The notes beneath the pieces were generated by a model. It saw only the letters and a program-made list of their open reading frames with translations. It did no database searches and was not told the DNA's origin. The position numbers were made by a program, and so were the translations under genes. A stretch of DNA of 64,000 nt from Erwinia sp. HDF1-3R (GTDB lineage Bacteria > Pseudomonadota > Gammaproteobacteria > Enterobacterales > Enterobacteriaceae), in NCBI RefSeq assembly GCF_039621855.1, contig NZ_CP155071.1, positions 3,906,001 to 3,970,000 of the forward strand. Direction: 5' to 3'. Below, piece by piece: positions 27,076 through 37,450 of the stretch; the first letter of the stretch is position 1; each line of letters begins with the position of its first letter.

Positions 27076-30000
27076 GCGCCCTCCCGCTCTTTCCCTGCAA
27101 ATAACGCGTCCAGCGCGTTAACAAATTCAGCCGATGGCCGCGTGCGATAAAGGCCATTGTCACTGGCCGTTCCGTCCACGCCCCGCAGGAACAGGTAAAT
27201 AACGCCGCCAAAATGCTGTTCAAAATCATAGTCGGCCAGTCGGTGGCGCAGATAGCGGTGCAGCGCCAGCGTATAGAGCTGATACTGTAAATCGTAGCGG
27301 TGGGACTGCATCGCCAGCGCCATTGCCTGGGGCGTGTAGTCGTCGCCGGATGCCCCCAGCCAGTTAGATTTATAGTCCAGCAGGTAGTATTTGCCCTGCC
27401 AGATGAAGACCAGGTCGATAAAGCCCTTCAGCATGCCCTGCACCTGCTGGAAGTTAAGCGGCGGACACGCCGCTGAGAGCGGATCGTAGTGGCGAATAAG
27501 CCGGTCAAGACTCTCCGCGCTCATTAACCGCTGGATAGGCAGATAAAATTGCAGCTCTACCTGACGCTTGTCAGGGGCCAGCTGACTGAGCGTCACCCCG
27601 GTCTCGTTGAGCGGCGTTTGCAGAATACGCATCAGCCACTGCTGCACTACCGGCAGCCAGGCCGCGTCGTGCCCCTGCGAGGTGAGCTGTTCAGCCAGCC
27701 ACGCCTCCTCAACCGGCTGGGTGAAATCAATATTTTCAAACAGGCCGTGAAGAAATGTCCCCGGTGCTGCGCCGCGCGGGAAGGTATGCGGCGTCAGCTG
27801 AACAGCCAGCTGCGGCTGTGCCTCGCCCGCGGCATCGACATCCAGCCTGGGCAGCAGGTCGAAGGTGACGGAGTGCCCATGCTGCTGCAAGCCTGAATAG
27901 CTGGTGATGCGCCACTCATCGCGAAGCTGGCGGGTAACAGACTGGCTGCTGAGCGCGTCCGGCACCGCCTGCTGTGGTCGCCAGGGCTCATCATCGGGAT
28001 GACCGGGAATAACCAGCTCAACGGCTTCATTTTCCATTTCCAGTAAAGACTGACGCAGGCTGGCCGCATCTGCCGCCTCACCTTTTTGCAGCAGGTAACC
28101 TACCGCACTGAGATGCAGGTCGCTGTTCCCTTCCTTTTTCCGGTTACCCTTTACCAGCGGCGCAATGCCCACGCTACAGTGCCAGACTGAACGCGTCAGC
28201 GCGACGTAGAGCAGGCGGAGATCTTCGGCCAGCCGCTCCTGTTCGGCCAGCTCAATGCTTTCGACATCGTCACGCAGATCCAGCAGCGCCTGAAAGGTTT
28301 GCCGGTCATGATAAATTCCCTGTCCCGCTTCGCGGTAGTTAGCAACAAACGGCAGCCACACCAGCGGATACTGCAACCCTTTTGACTTATGGATAGTCAC
28401 AATCTTCACCAAATGGCGATCGCTCTCCAGGCGTAGCTGCTGGCTGGCGGACTGACCATTAGGCTGGGCCACCTCCTGCGCCAGCCAGCGAACCAGCGCA
28501 TGTTCGCTGTCCAGGCTCGCGGAGGCTTCCTGTAGCAGCTCGCCCAGATGCAGCAGGTCGGTCAGCCTGCGCTCTCCGCTTTCGGAGGCCAGCAAATTTT
28601 CAGCAATCTGGCGTTTAACCATCAGTTCACGCAGCATCGGCAGCACGCCGCGCTTCAGCCAGCGCTGACGATAGCCGTCAAATTCATCCACCAGCGCGTC
28701 CCAGGCGCGCTCATCCTTACTTAGCGCATCAAGCGTTAATGCATCCAGACCAAAAATGCTGGTGGCGAGGGCGCTGCGCAGCGTTCGCTCCTGTTCGGGA
28801 GCCAGCACCGCCTGCAGCAGCCAGATCATTTCACGCGCTTCCGGCGTGGTGAACACGCTGTCGCGATTGGAGAGATAAACCGAGGGAATATTCAGGCCAT
28901 TCAGCGCTTCGCGCATGATGGACGCTTCACCGCGGCTGCGCACCAGAACGGTAATGTCCGATGCCGCCACCGGACGCCGATCGTCGTCTCTGCCGAGCAG
29001 CGCCGTTCCCTGCTGACCTGCCGTCAGCCAGCGGCGGATATCTGCCGCGCACTGCCGGGCCATAAACTGCTGGTAATCGCTTACGCCTGTTCCTTCGCCC
29101 GGCTGAAGCCAAAATCTCAGGGCGGGCTGGCGTTTACCCTCAACGCTAAACGCCAGTCCGGCATTAGGTCCGGCAGGAGTGACGTCCTTAAAGGGAATTT
29201 CATGGAACAAAAAAGGATTTTCCAGCCGGGAAAAGAGCTGGTTGACGCTGTTCACCATGTCCGGCGAGGAGCGCCAGTTGGTATCAAGCGTATAGTGGGC
29301 GCTAACTTCACTACGGGCTTTCATATAGGTGAAAATATCGGCTCCCCGAAAGGCGTAGATAGCCTGTTTGGGGTCGCCTATCAGCAGTAGCGCAGACTCG
29401 GGCTGATGCCGGTAAAGCGTGCGGAAGATGCGGTACTGCTGCGGGTCGGTATCCTGGAATTCATCAATCAGCGCGACCGGATACCGGCTGCGAACGGCCT
29501 GCGCCAGCGCCTCTCCGCCCGGCTGCTGAAGGGCGTCATCAAACCGTCCCAGCAGGTCGTCAAACCCCAGCAGGGCGTTAAGCCTTTTCTCTTTTTGCGT
29601 GGTGAAGCGGATCTCACTCAGCGCGCGGGCGATAACCAGGTCACGCAGCGATAGCGGTTCCGCGAGGAAGCGATCCACCTCGTCAAACAGCGGATGCTGT
29701 GGCGCTTCGCCTTTTTTGGTTTTTTCCAGCAGTACCCGCTGACCAAAGCGCGCCAGCTCCTTAGGAACCGCGTAATCCTCAGTGGCTTCTGCGGCCCACT
29801 GGGCCATTTTCTCCAGCCAGTTAGGTAAGTGCTTACTGCTGTAGCTTCGCTTGTCCACACCCGACTGGGCAATAACGTCGTGCAGATTTCCTGCCGCCAG
29901 CCACGCCGTTTTCAGAGCATCGATCCGCCCAATGATTTTTTCATGGCGTTCGGTGAACGACTCCTCTAAATCGGCGGGATATTTCAGCGCGGGGGCTTCA

Positions 30001-30608
30001 CCATTCAGCCAGGGTGAGAGCGTGGCAAGGAGCTGCTCCGGCCCCTGCCACATCTGCGTCATTACCCTGGCCACCGGCAGCGAGAGCGGGTAGCAGTAGC
30101 GACGCCAGAAATCCGCCGCAGCCTGTCGGCGCAGCGGAAACTCATCCTCGATCAGCTGTTGCTCAAACAGCATGCCGGATTCAAACGCGTTCAGATTTAA
30201 CATGCGCTGGCAGAAGCCGTGGATGGTAAATATCCCGGCGTCATCCATCTGCCGCTCGGCCGCCAGCAGCCGCAAAGCCGCCTGATTGCGATCCTCAATC
30301 TGCGCTAACAGCGCCGCCAGCATTGTGTCAGCGGCGTAGCCGCGCACGCAGGCAATGCGTAGCTGGTGGATATTGGCCCGAATACGGCCACGCAGCTCGG
30401 CCGTTGCCGCCTCGGTGAAGGTCACCACCAGGATCTCTTCGACCGACAGCGGCCTGCTGGCGGCGGCTTCCCCCCCCAGCCCCAACAGCAGACGAAGGTA
30501 AAGCAGCCCGATGGTAAAGGTTTTGCCGGTTCCCGCCGAGGCTTCAATCAGCCTTTCCCCTTTAAGCGGGAGCTTGAGGGGATCAAGACTCAGGGCTTCT
30601 GACTTCAT
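27063..30608 (-). CDS. recB: Exodeoxyribonuclease V subunit beta (RecB)
   Basis: 1181 residues (E. coli 1180). SF1A 3'-5' helicase plus nuclease. Walker A is EASAGTGKT at 22-30; Walker B region ALIDEFQDTDPQQYRIF; helicase motif VKIVTIHKSKGLQYPLVWLPF. The C-terminal nuclease domain has the PD-(D/E)XK core in GFIDLVFIWQGKYYLLDYKSNWLG. With RecC and RecD it resects double-strand ends until Chi and loads RecA. It begins 3 bp after ptrA ends and overlaps recD by 13 bp. Confidence 0.97.
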   Translation of the reverse strand: MKSEALSLDPLKLPLKGERLIEASAGTGKTFTIGLLYLRLLLGLGGEAAASRPLSVEEILVVTFTEAATAELRGRIRANIHQLRIACVRGYAADTMLAALLAQIEDRNQAALRLLAAERQMDDAGIFTIHGFCQRMLNLNAFESGMLFEQQLIEDEFPLRRQAAADFWRRYCYPLSLPVARVMTQMWQGPEQLLATLSPWLNGEAPALKYPADLEESFTERHEKIIGRIDALKTAWLAAGNLHDVIAQSGVDKRSYSSKHLPNWLEKMAQWAAEATEDYAVPKELARFGQRVLLEKTKKGEAPQHPLFDEVDRFLAEPLSLRDLVIARALSEIRFTTQKEKRLNALLGFDDLLGRFDDALQQPGGEALAQAVRSRYPVALIDEFQDTDPQQYRIFRTLYRHQPESALLLIGDPKQAIYAFRGADIFTYMKARSEVSAHYTLDTNWRSSPDMVNSVNQLFSRLENPFLFHEIPFKDVTPAGPNAGLAFSVEGKRQPALRFWLQPGEGTGVSDYQQFMARQCAADIRRWLTAGQQGTALLGRDDDRRPVAASDITVLVRSRGEASIMREALNGLNIPSVYLSNRDSVFTTPEAREMIWLLQAVLAPEQERTLRSALATSIFGLDALTLDALSKDERAWDALVDEFDGYRQRWLKRGVLPMLRELMVKRQIAENLLASESGERRLTDLLHLGELLQEASASLDSEHALVRWLAQEVAQPNGQSASQQLRLESDRHLVKIVTIHKSKGLQYPLVWLPFVANYREAGQGIYHDRQTFQALLDLRDDVESIELAEQERLAEDLRLLYVALTRSVWHCSVGIAPLVKGNRKKEGNSDLHLSAVGYLLQKGEAADAASLRQSLLEMENEAVELVIPGHPDDEPWRPQQAVPDALSSQSVTRQLRDEWRITSYSGLQQHGHSVTFDLLPRLDVDAAGEAQPQLAVQLTPHTFPRGAAPGTFLHGLFENIDFTQPVEEAWLAEQLTSQGHDAAWLPVVQQWLMRILQTPLNETGVTLSQLAPDKRQVELQFYLPIQRLMSAESLDRLIRHYDPLSAACPPLNFQQVQGMLKGFIDLVFIWQGKYYLLDYKSNWLGASGDDYTPQAMALAMQSHRYDLQYQLYTLALHRYLRHRLADYDFEQHFGGVIYLFLRGVDGTASDNGLYRTRPSAEFVNALDALFAGKEREGAWLK

Positions 30609-30611
30609 ATC

Positions 30612-33491
30612 TTAACTTTTCACCGGAAACGACTGCTGTAGCTTCGACACTTCCTGCCAGGTGGTAAAACCTTCAGGTTTAGCGTAGTCCGCTTGCTTAT
30701 GCTGGCTACCTGAAATCTGTGACAGCAGCGTCAGCCCCTGTGGTTCAATCACCGCCTTATGGAAAAAGTCTGCCAGACCTTGCGGCGTCAGCGCCTGAAT
30801 ACGGGCAATCACTTTTTCTCGGGTATCGAAACGGGTGTTTTCGCGATCGAAATCTTTGCTAAAGCGTCCTGCTTCTTCATCCAGCGTTTGCGGACGCTGT
30901 TTAAGTTCGTTAATCATGGCCTGCTGATACTGACTGAAATCCTCGTGGCTCATCTCACGCAGCCTCTTTTCCGCCACCGGATAGAACGCACGGAAGCGCG
31001 TTAACAGCCAGGCGGGCTGTTTAACGTTACTTTGCAACAGGAAGCCAATGCCCCACTGGCGTCCTACCGGCATCTGGAAGGTAAATACCGCATAGCCCAG
31101 CTGCTCCTCGGTACGCAGCTGATTATAAAACCACGGCTGAACGATCTGGCTGAGCATGGCACTGCTGGCGATACTTTCATACTCTTCATAGCCCAGCGGA
31201 ACATACAGGGCGGCCAGCGCCGAATCGGTACTGCTCCCCTGCTGCTGGAGATTGGCCGAGGTCTTTTTATCAATGGCGATATACTGACTGTGCCACCAGC
31301 TGTCGCCTTCGCAGTCCAGATGGGTTTTGAGATCCTGGCCCAGCGCCGTCGCCTCTGCCGCCGTCATGTTGCCCACCACCATCAGTTCCGGGGTGGACTG
31401 CTGTAGCAGCATTTTTCGGTAGGCCTGGAGATCCTCAAGCGTGATACCGGCTACCAGGCTGCGGCGTTCACTCCGCTGGGTATAAGGCAGCTGTGACAGC
31501 ATCTGCGCAGGCTGAATAGCCAGCTCGAACGCCTTACCTTTTTCAGCGGAGGAGAGACGCTCCAGATACCAGGATTTAGCCTGCTCCAGCTGCTGCCGAT
31601 CGGGCTGATAGCTGGCATACCCTTTAAGTAGCGCCTTCATCAGCTCGGGAAGATGCTGGGTGAAGCCGCTGGCGTTAAAGGTGACGCCATCATTTTCACT
31701 GGTAGAAAAACTGATGCCGGCCACTGAGGCCTGTGAATTTAGCTCATCGAGCGCCAGACCCGCCAGGTAGTCGTTGATAGCGAACAGCACCTGATTTTTC
31801 GCCGTGCTCATGGCCGCTTTATTCCGCAGCGCCAGCGTGATGTTGGCTTTAGGATCGTCGGCGTAAAACTGCGACGGCATATAGAATATCCGCAGGCCGG
31901 GCTGATTAACCAGCTCTTCCGGGTGAGCCTGTTTTTTCCCGGGCTTTATCAGGCTGAAGTCGTCCGGAATGTAGGGGTTAAGCACCGGCAGGGAAAGATC
32001 GATTTTATCGCTGGCGGCCTGCCACGCGGCAAATCGCTGCGGTGTAATCGTATCCACCTGATAGGGCGCATCGACAAAGTAGGCCAGTTTGTTATGCGGC
32101 TCATCGGGACTGATAAACCAGATGCGGGCATTCTGAGGCGTCATGCCGTCCAGCCGCGCCTTAATCGCCGCAGGATCGTAGCGATCGGCAATATAAGAGG
32201 CATCAAGCGTGTCTTCAATGGGTACGCGCAGCATGGTATCGACCAGCCATTGGATGTAATCCATATCGCGGGTAATTGAGGGGTAGCGGAAGTCCAGATT
32301 CAGAACGTGGGCGACCTCATCAAAATAGCGCTTATCAATGCCGTCGGCGCGCAGTTTATTCAGGTAGCTGAATACGGCAGCAATCACCCGGTCACGGTTA
32401 GCCAGGCCGGTATCCGTTAGCGATACGGAGATAGAGAAAACGCCGCCATTCCGATCAATAACCGGATCCGCTCCCGCATCAATTGAATCGGCAAGGCCGT
32501 GATTTTGTAGCCAGTCAGAGAGCGTATTTTTACTGCGATTACCAATAAGATAGGCAATCAGCGTATCGGTTTTGCTGCGGAATTTATCGCTATTATTGTC
32601 GATACGAAATTCAATTTTCAGCAGCTTACGCGGCTGGGCCGGAACGTAGTGAATAATGATGCCCTTTTGCTTATCGGTCACCACCGGCACGGTGATATCC
32701 GGCACCGTCGCATTTCGGTTTTCTACGCGTCCAAAGGTACTGACGGCTATTTTTTGCAGCTCATCCATAGGCTTATTGCTGTAAATGACCGCTTTCATCA
32801 GATTCGCCGAGTAATAGCGCTGATAAAACGCTTTCAGCGCATCATGCAGTTTACTGCCCGGTTTATCCTTCAGGGTTTCCAGATTACCGCCGGAGAATAG
32901 CGACCCGGGATGCGCAGGATTAAGCGTCTCCGCACCAACCTGGGCCATCCGCAGACCGTCGCGTGAGCGGGCCATCGTCAGTTCAGCATTAACCGCATGG
33001 CGTTCACGATCGGCATTAACCGGATCCAGCAGCGGTTCAGCAATGGCATCAGCAAGACGATCGACGGCAGGCTGCAGCGCGTCGTTTTCGACTTCCAGAT
33101 AGTAGGCCGTGCGGTAAGAAGCGGTACTGGCATTGTGACTGCCGCCGTGCCTCTTTAAAAACTCAGCCAGGTTATCAGGCTGTGGATAACGCTTCGACCC
33201 CATCAGCAGCATATGCTCAAGGTAATGCGCCAGTCCCTGTTGATTACGCGGATTCTCCAGCGATCCTACCGGCAATGTCAGCGCGGCGAGGGATTTCGTC
33301 GCCTGAGGATCGGAGACCAGCAGCACCGTCATGCCGTTATCAAGCCTGACCGCCTGATACTGTCGCGGGTCTTTTTCACTTTTGCGGATGGTTTCCGGGA
33401 TAGGTTGCCATCCCGACTGTGCCTGGCTTAGCGGGCTCCACAAATTAACCAGCACAACCAGCGTGCCGATCCAGACTGCATAACGACCCAT
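30612..33491 (-). CDS. ptrA: Pitrilysin (protease III)
   Basis: 959 residues (E. coli 962). Periplasmic zinc metalloprotease of family M16A that degrades small polypeptides. N-terminal signal peptide (hydrophobic stretch in residues 5-18 before LSQAQS). The inverted zinc motif HXXEH is HYLEH at 89-93, with further conserved AVNAELTMARS downstream. Its ATG has an AAGGAG site. It lies between recC and recB, as in other enterics, with 3 bp to recB. Confidence 0.96.
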   Translation of the reverse strand: MGRYAVWIGTLVVLVNLWSPLSQAQSGWQPIPETIRKSEKDPRQYQAVRLDNGMTVLLVSDPQATKSLAALTLPVGSLENPRNQQGLAHYLEHMLLMGSKRYPQPDNLAEFLKRHGGSHNASTASYRTAYYLEVENDALQPAVDRLADAIAEPLLDPVNADRERHAVNAELTMARSRDGLRMAQVGAETLNPAHPGSLFSGGNLETLKDKPGSKLHDALKAFYQRYYSANLMKAVIYSNKPMDELQKIAVSTFGRVENRNATVPDITVPVVTDKQKGIIIHYVPAQPRKLLKIEFRIDNNSDKFRSKTDTLIAYLIGNRSKNTLSDWLQNHGLADSIDAGADPVIDRNGGVFSISVSLTDTGLANRDRVIAAVFSYLNKLRADGIDKRYFDEVAHVLNLDFRYPSITRDMDYIQWLVDTMLRVPIEDTLDASYIADRYDPAAIKARLDGMTPQNARIWFISPDEPHNKLAYFVDAPYQVDTITPQRFAAWQAASDKIDLSLPVLNPYIPDDFSLIKPGKKQAHPEELVNQPGLRIFYMPSQFYADDPKANITLALRNKAAMSTAKNQVLFAINDYLAGLALDELNSQASVAGISFSTSENDGVTFNASGFTQHLPELMKALLKGYASYQPDRQQLEQAKSWYLERLSSAEKGKAFELAIQPAQMLSQLPYTQRSERRSLVAGITLEDLQAYRKMLLQQSTPELMVVGNMTAAEATALGQDLKTHLDCEGDSWWHSQYIAIDKKTSANLQQQGSSTDSALAALYVPLGYEEYESIASSAMLSQIVQPWFYNQLRTEEQLGYAVFTFQMPVGRQWGIGFLLQSNVKQPAWLLTRFRAFYPVAEKRLREMSHEDFSQYQQAMINELKQRPQTLDEEAGRFSKDFDRENTRFDTREKVIARIQALTPQGLADFFHKAVIEPQGLTLLSQISGSQHKQADYAKPEGFTTWQEVSKLQQSFPVKS

Positions 33492-33684
33492 TCAAACTCC
33501 TTGACGATCTCATTTTCTGCTGACAGGAAAAACCGTTCAGCAGATCCTTCCCCTGAGTATTTCGCCTTCATCCCCGGTGGTGAAGACGAGTAAAAAAACG
33601 GTTCAATGGTTATAAAATAACACTACAGGATGTCCTGCACTCTGTCCTTAAACTTCCGAACCCACTGCCAGGTCGCGCCGTATT

Positions 33685-36600
33685 TCAGACCTCCCCGGCG
33701 TTAACATTCATCTGCAACAGCGGCAGCAGCCACGCCTCAGCGTTACGCGTAATCTCCTGCAGGGTCTCTTCATCCAGGGTTCGGAATAAACGTGCCAGAT
33801 AGGGATCGCTGCTCTCACCCTCAATCTGATAGTTCCCCTGCCATGCCTGAAGCAGTTTGACTCTGGCCTTCGCCTGGCTGGCTTCATCATGGAGCACCGC
33901 TGAGGCTTTTTCATCATAGCTCGCCTCAAGCCAGGCGCCGCCCGTTTTAGGCAGCAGCAGCAGGGGCGCACTCATCCCCTGCTGATAACCGATAATATAG
34001 CGTTCAAGCCAGCGAGTCGCTGTGGTGACCTCCAGCGGCGGGAAGCACCACTGGCTCTCCTTGCGGCCATACATGCGGCTGCTTCCTTTGCCGCCCAGCA
34101 CGGTGTAGATAAGATGCTCCAGCCACAGCGCCAGACCATCGGTAAAATTGAGGTGGCCGGGACGCCAGCGCAGCAGTCCATCCTCCTGCACCTGCGGTAA
34201 CCAGCCGTTCAGCTGAATGCCGCCCACGGTCAGGTTTATTTCCCAGCTCACGGCATCCCTGCGCTGTTCACGCACCCGGTTCGCCAGCTCGGTCATATCT
34301 GCCAGCTGATCCTGCCAGAACAGTTCACCATAGGCACCATAGGGCAGATGCCCGGCCGCGCGTTGCCTGGCATAGAGAGGCTCATCTGAGCGATCCTCAA
34401 TCAGGGTATTTAGCAGCAGCGCATTTACCTGATAGCGGCTGAGATTATCCAGGGTAAAAGGTTCGGTATCGGGCAGTTCGGTTTCCTCCAGCTGGAAGCT
34501 GACGCCCAGGCGCTGGCTGAAGAAAGCGCGTACCGGATGTCGCCAAAACCTTACCAGCTGTTCGACATTCAGCTCCGTCAATTCCAGTCCTGACAGGGGC
34601 TGCATAAAGGGTGGATGGGCGACACCGCTGGCATTTGCGGCCGGAAGCCACTCTGATGCATAGCTGCGAAACTCCGCCCGGGGCGAGAAGTTTTCGGCGG
34701 CGAACGGCATCCGGCTGTGCAAATGTTGCAGATGGGCCTCAACCGCCTTTGCACTGGTGTCCACATCGCTGTCCTGGTGCTCTGGTAGACAGAAGCTCTG
34801 GCTGATGTACTCCACCAGCTCGCTCACCAACACCGAGGGGAAACGCTCCGAGTTATCCTGGATTGTCCGTCCGATATAGCTGATATAGAGCTGCTGCTGG
34901 GCAGAGCTCAGCGCTTCCAGGAACAGGTAGCGATCGTCGTCACGACGGCTGCGATCGCCCTTTTTCGGCTGCTGACTCATCAGGTCAAAACCGAGCGGCG
35001 GCAGCGTACGGGGATAAACGCCGTCGTTCATCCCCAGCAGGCAGACCACCTTAAAGGGGATGGATCGCATCGGCATCAGGGTGCAGAAGTTCACCGGCCC
35101 GGCAAGAAAGCGCTGGCTGATGCGCTCCTGATCCAGTCGGGATGCCAGCTCGTCTCGCAGCAGCGAGAGCGGGATCGCCTGCTGATAAGCCGACTGTATA
35201 CCGTAACCGATCGCCTGCTGCCACTGCTCCTCAATCAGCGCCAGCGCCGCTTCGGTATCTGCATCGCCAGCGAAGAAATCGTTCAGTAGCGCGCGACACA
35301 GCGGCAGCCAGCTCTCGAGCGCGCGCGGTGCCGTTAGCAGATCGCGCCAGTCGCGCAGCCGCATTAACAGCTCAGCCAGATTACCCGCCAGCTCCGCAAT
35401 CAGGCCACTGGACTCGTCATAGGGCAGGATCCCCTGCCAGTCCCCGGCCTCGCTGTGCATCGCGTAGCCGAGCAGCATGCGCGTCAGGCCGAACTGCCAG
35501 GTATGCTGCCCACCGGCAGGAAGGTCCAGCTCACGGATCGTTTCGTCGTCCAGCCCCCAGCGAATGCCCGACTCTGCGACCCAGTGGCGCAGCCGCTTCA
35601 GCCCTTCTTCATCAATGGAAAAGCGGCTGGCAACCGCCGGCACTTCAAGCAGTGCCAGCACCTCCTCCGAGGCGAAGCGGCTGTCCGGCAGGCTTAGCAG
35701 TGAAATAAATGCCTGTAACGCCGGATGCGCCTGGCTGGCCCGGCGGTCAGAAATGGCAAAGGGAAGGTAGCGATCGCCGGGCGCATTGCCAAATACCGCC
35801 TGAATAAAGGGCGTATAAGCATCAATGTCGGCGACCATCACAATAATATCGCGCGGGGAGAGGGTAGGATCGCTGGCCATGATTTCTAATAAGCGATCCT
35901 GGAGCACTTCTACCTCACGCTGTGGACTGTGACACAGGTGCAGGCTGACAGAGCGATCGGCGGGATCCAGCACGCGTTTGCGCTGACTGGTTTGCCACTC
36001 CTGCTGATTCAGACCCATCACTGCGTTATCTTCCAGCTCCAGCAGATCGCGCTGAAGGCTTTGCAACAGTGTGGCGGGTTCTATATCGACAAAGGCGTCA
36101 ATTTCCTGGCACTCCATCTGCGCCAGTAAATAGAGGTTATCCCGCCCCAGTTTGCCCCAGGAGGCCAGCAGCGGGTTGCTGAGCTGCTGCTCCCCCTGCT
36201 CGTTAAACAGGCCGGAGGCATCCTCGTCGCGAAACAGGGCGCTTTCACGCTGCTGCCCGAAGTGCTGTCGCCGTCGGTTTTGCAGCTTTGCCAGAAATGC
36301 GTAGTCCTGAATATCGCCCCAGTAGTGCCGACAGGGATTAGTGAACAGCAGATGGATATCAATATGCCTGCCCAGCGCCTGGAGCGCCTGCAAATAGATC
36401 GGCGGGAGCGCAGAGATGCCGCAGATAAAAACGCGATCGGGGAGATTTGCCGGGCGCTCACGGCTATTTTCCAGAGCCGAAATAAAGCGCGTATAAAGAT
36501 TTGCCCGGTGCCATTCGGGCTGTCCAAGCTCGCGGGTGTACTGCACCAGAGCGGTCCAGAGCGGCGCCTGCCACTGCTGCGCATCGTCCAGCCCCTCAAT

Positions 36601-37062
36601 CAGCTGGCCTTTCTCCCAGCTGTTAAGCCACTCGGCCCGATAAACCAGATACTGGTCAAAGAGGTCAGCCACGCGGGAGGCCAGTTGAAAAAGCTTACGC
36701 TTGTTTTCATCGTCGGTCAGATAGTGCCTTAACATCGCGAATTCCGGGCGCGTCAGCATCTCTGGAAGGATAGCCATCAGCTTCCAGCTCATACTGGATT
36801 TGTTAAAGGCGCTCTCTTTTGGGATCCCCGGCAGGACGCGCACAAACATATCCCAGATAAAGGTGGCGGGCAGAGGAAAGGCGATATTAGCGGCAATGCC
36901 GAACTGCGCAGCCAGCGACATTTGCAGCCACTGCGCCATGCCGGGACTTTGTACCAGGATCACTTCAGACTGGAAGGGATCGCGCAGCGGCTGATTTTCA
37001 ATTTGCCATGCCGCCAGCGTTTTCAGCAAATCCAGCTGATTTGAGTGGTAGACCGTAAACAT
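33685..37062 (-). CDS. recC: Exodeoxyribonuclease V subunit gamma (RecC)
   Basis: 1125 residues (E. coli 1122). Non-catalytic subunit that splits the duplex and reads the Chi sequence, with remnant helicase- and nuclease-like domains. Strongly conserved stretches include MAQWLQMSLAAQFGIAANI, AFNKSSMSWKLMAILPEML and NFCTLMPMRSIPFKVVCLLGMNDGVYPR. The start at 37062 has AAGGAG close upstream. The ppdC frame runs 65 bp into its 5' end, which is unusual. A 193-bp gap separates it from ptrA. Confidence 0.96.
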   Translation of the reverse strand: MFTVYHSNQLDLLKTLAAWQIENQPLRDPFQSEVILVQSPGMAQWLQMSLAAQFGIAANIAFPLPATFIWDMFVRVLPGIPKESAFNKSSMSWKLMAILPEMLTRPEFAMLRHYLTDDENKRKLFQLASRVADLFDQYLVYRAEWLNSWEKGQLIEGLDDAQQWQAPLWTALVQYTRELGQPEWHRANLYTRFISALENSRERPANLPDRVFICGISALPPIYLQALQALGRHIDIHLLFTNPCRHYWGDIQDYAFLAKLQNRRRQHFGQQRESALFRDEDASGLFNEQGEQQLSNPLLASWGKLGRDNLYLLAQMECQEIDAFVDIEPATLLQSLQRDLLELEDNAVMGLNQQEWQTSQRKRVLDPADRSVSLHLCHSPQREVEVLQDRLLEIMASDPTLSPRDIIVMVADIDAYTPFIQAVFGNAPGDRYLPFAISDRRASQAHPALQAFISLLSLPDSRFASEEVLALLEVPAVASRFSIDEEGLKRLRHWVAESGIRWGLDDETIRELDLPAGGQHTWQFGLTRMLLGYAMHSEAGDWQGILPYDESSGLIAELAGNLAELLMRLRDWRDLLTAPRALESWLPLCRALLNDFFAGDADTEAALALIEEQWQQAIGYGIQSAYQQAIPLSLLRDELASRLDQERISQRFLAGPVNFCTLMPMRSIPFKVVCLLGMNDGVYPRTLPPLGFDLMSQQPKKGDRSRRDDDRYLFLEALSSAQQQLYISYIGRTIQDNSERFPSVLVSELVEYISQSFCLPEHQDSDVDTSAKAVEAHLQHLHSRMPFAAENFSPRAEFRSYASEWLPAANASGVAHPPFMQPLSGLELTELNVEQLVRFWRHPVRAFFSQRLGVSFQLEETELPDTEPFTLDNLSRYQVNALLLNTLIEDRSDEPLYARQRAAGHLPYGAYGELFWQDQLADMTELANRVREQRRDAVSWEINLTVGGIQLNGWLPQVQEDGLLRWRPGHLNFTDGLALWLEHLIYTVLGGKGSSRMYGRKESQWCFPPLEVTTATRWLERYIIGYQQGMSAPLLLLPKTGGAWLEASYDEKASAVLHDEASQAKARVKLLQAWQGNYQIEGESSDPYLARLFRTLDEETLQEITRNAEAWLLPLLQMNVNAGEV

Positions 37063-37450
37063 CTCTGCTCCTTAAGCATAATTTTGCTCTGCGCGGACAC
37101 TGTAACCCTTCCTGCATCCGTTGCAAATGCACGGGAAACGAATGAATTGCCGTTTGGGAGCATTGCAAAAGCATTAGCTGCGCTCGTCGGCCGGTTGGGC
37201 CAGTCGCCGTTGAAACCCTAACCCGACAGCCACCGGGACCCGCCTGCTCTGTCAGCTCGGTTTGCCAGCCGGGTGCCTGATAGCCTTCAAACCCTGACGC
37301 AGCCTGCCGCCAGGCTTCCCGCTGCTCGGTCTGGCGCACAAATCCCTGCGCCAGCACCAGCTGATAGCGCATTAACGTGCTGATGCTCAGGGTAAGCAGC
37401 AGCAAAGCGACCAGGGTTTCAGGGAGGCTAAACCCAAGCTGGCGACTCAT
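36998..37450 (-). CDS. ppdC: Prepilin peptidase-dependent protein C (type IV pilin-like minor component)
   Basis: 150 residues from the ATG at 37450, which overlaps the ygdB stop by 4 bp (ATGA). Prepilin leader MSRQLG followed by FSLPETLVALLLLTLSIS, a type IV prepilin cleavage motif with the +5 glutamate and a hydrophobic helix. E. coli PpdC is only about 107 residues and should end near MLLQC; here the frame continues about 45 residues and reads through the recC ribosome site and 65 bp of recC. The extra tail (HLQRMQEGLQCPRRAKLCLR) has no recognisable fold, so it may be a lost stop codon. Confidence 0.78.
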   Translation of the reverse strand: MSRQLGFSLPETLVALLLLTLSISTLMRYQLVLAQGFVRQTEQREAWRQAASGFEGYQAPGWQTELTEQAGPGGCRVRVSTATGPTGRRAQLMLLQCSQTAIHSFPVHLQRMQEGLQCPRRAKLCLRSRDVYGLPLKSAGFAENAGGMAN

